A stretch of 9,770 nucleotides of DNA from an uncultured Oscillospiraceae bacterium (GTDB taxonomy: Bacteria; Bacillota; Clostridia; Oscillospirales; Oscillospiraceae), in the NCBI GenBank assembly GCA_910588625.1, contig CAJUQN010000097.1, forward strand, positions 1 through 9,770, written 5' to 3'. The position numbers were made by a program, and so were the translations under genes. Below, piece by piece: positions 1 through 4,721 of the stretch. The notes beneath the pieces are model-generated. The model was not told the DNA's origin, did no database searches, and saw only the letters and a program-made list of their open reading frames with translations. Each line of letters starts with the position of its first letter. Positions within the stretch are counted from its first letter, which is position 1.

Positions 1-2
1 AT

Positions 3-140
3 GAGACCGGCGACAGCAAGTACCGCGCCTGCCCGCTGATCCGGAAGATGGTCCGCGGCGGCAGCCTGGGCCAGAAGTCCGGCAAGGGCTTCTACGTCTA
101 CAACGCCGACCGTACCAAGACTCCCGTTGACGAGCTGTAA
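3..140 (+). CDS. hbd: 3-hydroxybutyryl-CoA dehydrogenase, C-terminal end (5' part outside window)
   Basis: The frame is open from the left edge and ends at TAA 138-140, giving the last 45 residues. The segment KSGKGFYVY near the end matches the C-terminal signature of the 3HCDH family (K-S-G-x-G-F-Y-x-Y). The preceding stretch (CPLIRKMVRGGSLGQKSG) also fits the end of the helical C-terminal domain of bacterial 3-hydroxybutyryl-CoA dehydrogenases. These cytoplasmic enzymes reduce acetoacetyl-CoA to 3-hydroxybutyryl-CoA with NAD(P)H in the butyrate pathway of Clostridia. The catalytic and NAD-binding parts lie outside the window, so I cannot exclude another 3-hydroxyacyl-CoA dehydrogenase. A strong terminator follows about 90 nt after the stop, so this is the last gene of its transcription unit. 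Confidence 0.85.
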   Translation, partial: ETGDSKYRACPLIRKMVRGGSLGQKSGKGFYVYNADRTKTPVDEL

Positions 141-164
141 GATTACGTTTTGTAGTATACCCAT

Positions 165-229
165 CCAGTGACCACAAGGGATTGTGGCCGAGCTGGAAAT
201 AGTGCCTAGGGAATTTATTCCACTAAAGG
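165..229 (+). other. Structured 3' UTR or small RNA candidate between hbd and its terminator
   Basis: Two hairpins lie between the hbd stop and the terminator. The first has an outer pair CCAG (165-168) with CTGG (193-196) and an inner stem CCACAA (172-177) with TTGTGG (182-187), closed by a GGGA tetraloop of the GNRA type. The second pairs TAGT (200-203) with ACTA (222-225) and GGAA (210-213) with TTCC (218-221). Together with the terminator this makes three consecutive stem-loops. I do not recognise a known RNA family. It may only be a structured 3' UTR. Confidence 0.3.
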
Positions 230-267
230 ACCCGGAGCGAACTTGTGTTTCGTTCCGGGTTTTTTGT
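230..267 (+). terminator. Rho-independent terminator of hbd
   Basis: A 12-bp stem (230-241 with 249-260, one G-U pair) encloses a 7-nt loop and is followed directly by a run of seven T (260-266). It is a textbook intrinsic terminator for the upstream gene. Confidence 0.93.
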
Positions 268-392
268 GCATTTTTGCTTAAATTTTCCACATAAATATGT
301 AGGCTGCCCAGTGCTGGTGTTTTGATATCCCGTGATTTTTCCACATCTTGTACTCTTGCCGAATTTAGTCGAACGGTGTCGAACAGTTTCCC

Positions 393-421
393 TTGCGCAA
401 AGTGATTACTATATGGATAAT
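393..421 (+). promoter_or_regulatory. Probable sigma-A promoter of the DUF6514-like gene
   Basis: TTGCGC (393-398) and GATAAT (416-421) are separated by 17 nt, which places the transcript start near 428 and leaves a leader of about 30 nt before the ATG at 459. Just upstream, GTCGAAC occurs twice (368-374 and 378-384) with a 10-bp period, so a regulator could bind on one face of the helix next to the -35 box. The -35 match is only moderate. Confidence 0.5.
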
Positions 422-458
422 AGACCTATACACAAGGAAAGAGAGGTGAAACAAGGAA

Positions 459-728
459 ATGCGGGAATTATTTCTGGAAACCGTGGTGCTGACCGATCAG
501 GCCGGCACAGTCCGGTGCTTTGACTACTTCATTCTCATTGGAGAGATGGATGTAGGGCCCTACTCCTGCGAGAGCTACGGCATCAAGGTGGCGGAACAGG
601 GCGGCGGGCAGGCCTGCGTGGAAAACATCACGTGCAGCGCATCCCGCATCGACGAGCTCTGCGGGCTGCTGGTGCGCAGCCGCGTGACTCCGGCGGGTTT
701 AGAAGATGTGGTGTCCGACTGGCTGTAA
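459..728 (+). CDS. Small DUF6514-like protein, function unknown
   Basis: This encodes 89 residues. The start is set by AGAGGTGA (442-449), about ten bases before the ATG. The pattern of an N-terminal MRELFLE strand, a central YGIKV strand segment and a C-terminal VTPAGLEDVVSDWL matches my memory of the DUF6514 family of Oscillospiraceae, small cytosolic proteins of unknown role. There is no signal peptide and no membrane segment. The gene is monocistronic, bounded by its own promoter and by a strong terminator 40 nt after the stop. Codon use is GC-rich like hbd, so it belongs to the core genome. I am confident that it is a gene; the family name is from recall. Confidence 0.8.
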   Translation: MRELFLETVVLTDQAGTVRCFDYFILIGEMDVGPYSCESYGIKVAEQGGGQACVENITCSASRIDELCGLLVRSRVTPAGLEDVVSDWL

Positions 729-769
729 ACTGCCCTATCAGTTCTACTGTCCGACGGTTCTAAATAGGA

Positions 770-800
770 AGGGGGAGGAGTGGGTCCTCCCCCTCTTTTT
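770..800. terminator. Shared (bidirectional) terminator between convergent genes
   Basis: A perfect 10-bp stem (770-779 with 785-794) with a 5-nt loop is followed by CTTTTT (795-800) on the plus strand, ending the small upstream gene. On the minus strand the same hairpin follows directly after the stop codon of the convergent ATPase-like gene, with a poorer T-rich tail (TTCCTATTT). Confidence 0.88.
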
Positions 801-1620
801 ATGTGCCTTTCAGGGCTAAAACCTCTTGAGCCAGACGGTCTGCTGTGCCGAATACGCCGTCGAAGTTGACGTAGGGGTTGTAAAGACGCTCCAAACGGTC
901 GTGGGCTTCCTTGGCCTGGACCAGGTCGGTGACGCCTTCTTCCAGAAGGGCGGAGACCACCCGCTTAGTAAAGCGCAGCCGGGGGCGGTTAAGACGGTAG
1001 ACGTATGGGTCTGCCATGGTGTCCAGGCGGAGGCGGCGAAAGGCGTGGTGGGGCCATGGGGCCTCCTGGGTGGAGGTGACGAAGGCCAGGGACAGGCCGG
1101 GAAAGATCAGGTGGGCCAGACGGTCGGGAGCCATGGGGTCGGGACAAGCAACAGCGTCGTGACCCGCGGCCAGGGCGGCGGTAAGAATGGGGCTGAGCAG
1201 GTGGTGGGCTAGAGCGTAGTTGTCGGACAGCTCATAGATGCGCTCCGCCTGGGCGGATACCGTATCCCAGAGGGCAACAGCACCTTTGTGGGTGACGGCG
1301 GACAGAAAGCGCTGGTCGGTGCGGCCTTCTCCATGAGAGGGACCTTTTAGCTCGCGGGAGATGATGCCAGCAGCGCGCTTGGCGAGGCGCTGCTGGACCT
1401 GTTCGCCGTCCAGCAGTTCGTTCATGTCCCGACGAAGTTCACCAGCCGCGCCCAGGCAACGATAGGCCCGTTTGTAGTGGCCTTGGTACTCTGTGGTGAC
1501 GGAGAGTATGTCCTGCTTGATGGGCTGGAGACCGGATCGATCATAATATTGGCTGAGGTCTATATAGCGCTCCACAGCGCCGGGACATTTGGGTTCCACT
1601 ACGTGGGGGGTGGTTACCAA
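799..1620 (-). pseudogene. N-terminally truncated PRK06851-like ATPase
   Basis: The 273 residues open at a TTG (1618-1620) with no ribosome binding site, and the frame continues upstream only to a TAG at 1642-1644. The first residues, VTTPHVVEPKCPGAVE, match a segment normally found inside PRK06851-type proteins, just after the first nucleotide-binding half. The normal N-terminus, with its GxxGxGKS P-loop and roughly 90 residues, is therefore missing. The second half is present: a domain starting near DQRFLSAVTHKG, the region of the second and here degenerate P-loop (LSDNYALAHHLL), and the CPDPMAPDRL...LAFVTST stretch. The family is a duplicated P-loop ATPase of unclear role in spore-forming Firmicutes. 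The break near 1620 coincides with a switch to unrelated AT-richer sequence, so the gene was cut by insertion or rearrangement. Loss of the main P-loop makes ATPase activity unlikely. Confidence 0.7.
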
Positions 1621-1805
1621 AGGACACTTTTGGGGGACAAGCTATTTATTACTTGAAGAACGGCGTAACTGCTCAAATTTTACAACCAAACAGGAATGGC
1701 GAGCGCAAGCACAAAAAATGCTTTGTTCAAATCAATGTTTTTACCGATGAAGGCTTTACTGGGACAAACTATCATGTTGGTATCAATAAATTGTGGATTC
1801 TGTAA
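1617..1805 (+). pseudogene. C-terminal remnant of an unidentified gene
   Basis: A frame without a usable start reads from the junction near 1617 to TAA 1803-1805. It has a protein-like, charged and aromatic composition (for example NGERKHKKCFVQINVF and TDEGFTGTNYHVGINKLW) and is followed at once by a terminator, as expected for a real gene end. About 60 residues remain and I do not recognise the family. The 5' part is absent, since upstream lies only the antisense of the truncated ATPase. Most likely it is the tail of an incoming gene left at a recombination joint. Confidence 0.4.
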
Positions 1806-1850
1806 AAATGCGTCACTGATTCTCAGTTAAGGATCAGTGACGCGTTTTCT
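1805..1850 (+). terminator. Rho-independent terminator after the gene remnant
   Basis: An 11-bp perfect stem (1810-1820 with 1833-1843) can be extended by A-T and U-G pairs to 1805/1848. It has a 12-nt loop and ends in GTTTTCT. It lies immediately downstream of the remnant stop and 35 nt upstream of the next gene, so it could also act as a leader attenuator if transcription starts further upstream. Confidence 0.75.
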
Positions 1851-1882
1851 ATAAAAACACATAAACGAGAGGTGGGTATTTT

Positions 1883-2293
1883 ATGATGAAATCAAATATC
1901 TTGGAGTTAGGCTTAAAAGCATTCCTGGAAAAGCAACGTGAAACTTTGATAGATTCCCTTCTCGCCGGAGGTATTGATGTGGAGGGCGGAACATGGGATC
2001 ACGCAAAGGTTGTCTGGAATGCGCAAAGAAGCATGGATATTCTTCTAGCCCAGGCTGAACGGGAAGGCGGCCCATATTTGCGGATTATTCTTGATGGGCT
2101 GAAAAAAGAAGAATATCTTTCGACTATGGCGTACATCTGCATCGTGTCTGAGTGTAATTATGGTATTCCGTCCCTGGGCATCATCCAGCACGCGATTGAT
2201 GAAAAACTGCTGGAAGAATATTGCGCCTGCCTGAAAGAGATATTGCCCGCTTATATAAGGAGAATACCTATCAATAAGAAGCCTTACGCTTAA
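1883..2293 (+). CDS. Hypothetical 136-residue protein
   Basis: A clear ribosome binding site, GAGAGGTGG (1867-1875), precedes the tandem ATGATG. The first ATG gives the better spacing (about 8 nt), but 1886 is also possible. The protein is soluble, with no signal peptide or membrane segment, and looks mostly alpha-helical: an amphipathic N-terminus (LELGLKAFLEKQRETLIDSLL), a long middle helix rich in charged residues, and a Cys-containing C-terminal part (YICIVSECNYG, EEYCACLKEIL). I do not recognise a family. Codon use is more AT-rich than the core genes on the left, in keeping with acquisition. It stands alone between a terminator and a decayed region. A role as an immunity or regulatory partner of something lost is possible but not shown. 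Confidence 0.65.
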   Translation: MMKSNILELGLKAFLEKQRETLIDSLLAGGIDVEGGTWDHAKVVWNAQRSMDILLAQAEREGGPYLRIILDGLKKEEYLSTMAYICIVSECNYGIPSLGIIQHAIDEKLLEEYCACLKEILPAYIRRIPINKKPYA

Positions 2294-2327
2294 AAGGTAT
2301 GCAATTCTTCTTGACGGAGCCTTTGTT

Positions 2328-2348
2328 GACGCTTTGTAAAGCGTCTTT
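2328..2348 (+). terminator. Weak hairpin after the hypothetical gene
   Basis: GACGCTTT (2328-2335) and AAAGCGTC (2338-2345) form an inverted repeat of 8 bp around GT, followed by TTT. It lies 35 nt after the stop of the upstream gene. The short U tract makes it a marginal terminator. Confidence 0.35.
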
Positions 2349-2404
2349 AATGTGCTGGGCAGGGAGATGCTGTCATGGAAATTACCGAGCAGGAAAAGCA
2401 ACGC

Positions 2405-2550
2405 ATCTTCTGCGGGGCGTAGTGGGATATCTGCACCTCTGCCCGCTCGGAGGAGACGGAGCGCTGTTTTATCAGACAGCGGATCATTGAGACTAGTTTA
2501 TAGCACGGCATCGTCATCGTCCTAGTGGTGGGCGAGCGCTGTGAAATCCC
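2405..2550 (+). pseudogene. Decayed partial duplicate of cca
   Basis: By eye, 2423-2550 aligns without gaps to 7740-7867 inside the intact cca gene, with about 25 differences in 128 positions (about 80 percent identical, some 18 of them transitions). 2405-2420 aligns to 7711-7726, with 11 nt deleted between the two blocks. In the cca frame it reads WDICTSARSEETERC and then QRIIETSL, stop (TAG 2501-2503, where the intact gene has AAG), HGIVIVLV. This is the nucleotidyltransferase core just after the DxD motif. Homology stops abruptly on both sides. The fragment cannot encode an enzyme. It is a genomic scar lying more than 5 kb from the intact gene in the same orientation. Confidence 0.82.
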
Positions 2551-2573
2551 TTTTTGGGGTGGGCGGACAACAA

Positions 2574-2795
2574 ATGCAGGCTGATTCATTGGGGAGGATC
2601 AATACGCGCCCCGTGCCGACCATCAGCGCCATTGTGACCCAGCCGCTGGAAAATCAGGGGTTGCCTGCCCCCGGCAACTACATTTAATTCTGTGGAATAG
2701 CCGATCTGAGTCCCGACATCACGGTCCTGGACAAGCTAGGAACCATAACGGAGAACGGTGCAAAAGCGATTGACACAGGAAGAATTAGCTGGTAA
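2574..2795 (+). pseudogene. Broken small ORF of unknown origin
   Basis: The frame from ATG 2574 gives 37 residues ending NQGLPAPGNYI, is interrupted by TAA (2685-2687), and continues in the same frame with another 35 protein-like residues (GIADLSPDITVLDKLG, TITENGAKAIDTG) up to TAA 2793-2795. Both halves have a balanced composition, which suggests one gene carrying a nonsense mutation. There is no ribosome binding site before 2574. I do not recognise the product. It may be part of the same decayed DNA as the cca fragment. Confidence 0.3.
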
Positions 2796-2798
2796 AAT
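2770..2798 (+). promoter_or_regulatory. Strong predicted sigma-A promoter ahead of the DAC gene
   Basis: TTGACA (2770-2775) is a perfect -35 box and TAAAAT (2793-2798) a near-perfect -10 box, with the ideal 17-nt spacer. Transcription would start near 2805, about 60 nt before the first usable start codon of the cyclase gene. Confidence 0.68.
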
Positions 2799-2866
2799 AA
2801 ATATAAATTGTTTTTGGTGTCGAAAGTTTTCCACATCCCATCAATATTGAGTTCGTTTTATGCCGT

Positions 2867-4285
2867 GTGGCCACCACCCTGCGGCACGCAAGAGGGGGCA
2901 TATATTTGATAACGGCAGCACATGACAGCCATATTCGCTGTTATCGGATCAACCAGATGCTGGATCAACTTGGCGAACTGCTTCACGCCCCAAAGGGGGC
3001 GTTCGGGTACCGAGAGGGCACCTGCACCGAACAAGACGCACGCCACAGGATTGTCTACCGTTCATCCGGCGGCTGCGCGGTTATTTTCTCAAATTGCCAC
3101 CAGAAAGCGGAATGGCGGGCTTTGGCGGATCAGGTGCTGGACGAGGTGGTCCCGAATATCCAGGCAGACAAGATCCAATCAGCCAGGGGGGACGGTCGGT
3201 TTTATAATTATTCCCAATCTGTCTGGCACACCCCGGAGAGTTTGGCCGAAGCCATCCATGACAGGATCAGCCGACGGATTTTTGTGGATGGGGAGTGCCT
3301 CTTTGGGTTCCGTTTTCAAGATGTGGCGAATCTTTCGGAGAGGACCTATGAGGGCGAGACGGCGTACGGTTCCCTGCTGTTCCTCCCGGCAGGGATGACG
3401 CCCCCGATGGGCATCGGTATACAGCTAACCTGCGGCGAAAAAAGTAGGGACGTTTTATTCCAGCCCCCCCAGCTGAAGTACGTCAGGAAGCTGCTGGCGG
3501 GCTGCGGAAAGCCCGGCGGACGTGAACAGGATAGGCAGGCGCTTGTATTTGTCCAGGATGAAGATTCCGGGGCTTCCAAGGAGCACGGGAAGAAGTCCTG
3601 CTACCGTTGCTTTGGCTTTGTCCCGGAGAAGGAGGCGGATCGGTTTCCCATCCGGGCCCGCATCCATGGACAAGGTAAATGGATACTTTCCCTCTCGGGA
3701 CAGGATGTGCTCCAGTTTAAGAACGGCCAGGTGCGCTTCATCAGGGATCCGATTGAGGAAAGCCGGGAAAGCCTGGAGCAGGAGCTCGGCATTTGCCTCG
3801 GGAGCCAGCGGAAGCCCGGTGATTCCCCCTGCTTTGAAGATTACCGGCAGTTTATCGAGGTGCTGAGCCGGCAGCAGCACGGAACCTCCGCGATTTTTCT
3901 GGATTTGCAGCATCCCGCAGTGGCCGGACGGATGCGCGATCTAGAAGCACATTGCCGTGCCCAGCGCGTGGAGCCATGGAGTGTCCTGAAGATTGAGCCT
4001 GACGATGAACGTGCCGGGGCCATAAGCGGGATTTCCCGGATCGACGGCTGTTTTATTGTGGACTATACCAAGGGGACGCTGGAATTCATCAATGTGATTG
4101 TGGATGGGCAGGCAGTGGTTGACGGATCCATGGCTTCCGGCTCCAGACGGAATTCCATCCCTGCATTTCTCGCGAACCTGGTCCGGGACTGCCCCGGTAC
4201 CAAGGCCGTTGCCTTCCTCTTTAGCGAAGATGGTGATTTGAGCGTGATCCGGGGGTCAGACATGGAGCGGCAGCTGCACAGTTGA
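2867..4285 (+). CDS. Sensor protein with C-terminal diadenylate cyclase (DisA_N/DAC) domain
   Basis: The predicted role is synthesis of a cyclic dinucleotide, presumably c-di-AMP, in the cytoplasm. Residues about 338-472 fit the DisA_N fold: HGTSAIFLD (338-346), the DGA-type motif as IDGCFIVD (Asp393, Gly394, Cys395), the RHR-type motif as GSRRNS (425-430), and FSEDGDLSV (452-460), which parallels the VSEETG strand of CdaA and DisA. The N-terminal 330 residues contain YEG (161-163), VRKLL (206-210), YRCFGF (246-251) and a GQGKWILSL stretch. This resembles the sensor modules called DACN-type that were described computationally in front of conflict-associated DAC domains. The start is uncertain. 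GTG 2867 has no ribosome binding site, and the frame is open back to 2807 with a family-like VLCRVATTLRHARGG crossing that GTG, so the N-terminus may be truncated. The next large gene encodes a metallopeptidase. I am confident of the DAC fold; activity and substrate are inference. Confidence 0.78.
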   Translation: MATTLRHARGGIYLITAAHDSHIRCYRINQMLDQLGELLHAPKGAFGYREGTCTEQDARHRIVYRSSGGCAVIFSNCHQKAEWRALADQVLDEVVPNIQADKIQSARGDGRFYNYSQSVWHTPESLAEAIHDRISRRIFVDGECLFGFRFQDVANLSERTYEGETAYGSLLFLPAGMTPPMGIGIQLTCGEKSRDVLFQPPQLKYVRKLLAGCGKPGGREQDRQALVFVQDEDSGASKEHGKKSCYRCFGFVPEKEADRFPIRARIHGQGKWILSLSGQDVLQFKNGQVRFIRDPIEESRESLEQELGICLGSQRKPGDSPCFEDYRQFIEVLSRQQHGTSAIFLDLQHPAVAGRMRDLEAHCRAQRVEPWSVLKIEPDDERAGAISGISRIDGCFIVDYTKGTLEFINVIVDGQAVVDGSMASGSRRNSIPAFLANLVRDCPGTKAVAFLFSEDGDLSVIRGSDMERQLHS

Positions 4286-4394
4286 CCACCCGCCCGGGAG
4301 CGGAAGGGGGACGCCGCGCTCTTGACGTGGCTGGACAAAACAACCAAAATTGTGGACTGTTTTCAGTAAAAATGCCACTGGTTTTATATGCTCT

Positions 4395-4407
4395 CTTGTG
4401 GTATACT
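4395..4407 (+). promoter_or_regulatory. Extended -10 promoter upstream of small ORF
   Basis: TGGTATACT (4399-4407) is a good extended -10 element (TGn followed by TATACT at 4402-4407). The -35 region (about 4379-4384, TGGTTT) is weak, as is common with extended -10 promoters. It could drive both the small ORF and, by readthrough, the peptidase gene. Confidence 0.5.
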
Positions 4408-4454
4408 ATACAAGCGCGTGTTGTAATGCGTAAAACAGTATGGAGGAAAGACAG

Positions 4455-4637
4455 ATGCAGGAAAAAGCGGCAACAGCCCTACCTGGAACGCGTACGCCGG
4501 CTATTCAATATGAACAGGGTTGCTCTGCCAAAAGGCGGACAGATGATACTGCGCCCCTTTCACAGTGCGTCCGCCAGGGGAACCGGAGATACTCGGTGTC
4601 ACCAATTTACCAAAGGCCTGCTGAAGAAACGGTATGA
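4455..4637 (+). CDS. Small protein of 60 residues, possibly TnpW-like mobile-element ORF
   Basis: A strong ribosome binding site (GGAGGA, 4442-4447) stands 7 nt before ATG 4455, so the upstream in-frame ATG at 4440 is unlikely to be used. The product is polar and basic, with SAKRRTDD in the middle and RQGNRRYSVSPIYQRPAEETV at the end. That end loosely resembles the R-x-G-n-x-x-Y-x-V...E-T-x motif of small TnpW-type ORFs of clostridial transposons and conjugative elements, but stops where those proteins usually continue with a K-x-x-R-L helix. The match is from memory and weak. If correct, the ORF is a truncated mobile-element remnant lying between the cyclase and peptidase genes. It is followed at once by a perfect hairpin. 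Confidence 0.45.
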   Translation: MQEKAATALPGTRTPAIQYEQGCSAKRRTDDTAPLSQCVRQGNRRYSVSPIYQRPAEETV

Positions 4638-4638
4638 T

Positions 4639-4680
4639 AGGAAGGAGGTGGGAGGTAATCCCACCTCCTTCCTCAATTTG
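4639..4680. terminator. Perfect 15-bp hairpin after the small ORF
   Basis: 4639-4653 pairs perfectly with 4659-4673 around a 5-nt loop. The left arm holds GGAGG and the right arm CCTCC, so the arms look like a Shine-Dalgarno and anti-Shine-Dalgarno pair. The downstream tract is only CAATTTG, so termination may be partial. It starts directly after the stop of the small ORF and ends 48 nt before the peptidase start. Confidence 0.65.
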
Positions 4681-4721
4681 ACAGGCACGCGCCTATAAAA
4701 CGGTACAGAAGGTGCATGACA

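Noticed and set aside
332..523. Plus-strand 63-codon frame overlapping the start of the DUF6514-like gene
   Set aside because: It covers the promoter region, has no ribosome binding site and an implausible composition.
826..1212. Plus-strand 128-codon frame opposite the truncated ATPase
   Set aside because: It is the antisense shadow of a GC-rich coding sequence; low complexity Gly/Val-rich product and no ribosome binding site.
3455..3913. Minus-strand 152-codon frame within the DAC gene
   Set aside because: The plus strand encodes recognisable DAC motifs across this region, so this is an antisense shadow.
4678..4699. TTGACA followed by TATAAA ahead of the peptidase gene
   Set aside because: The spacer is only 10 nt, too short for a sigma-A promoter.
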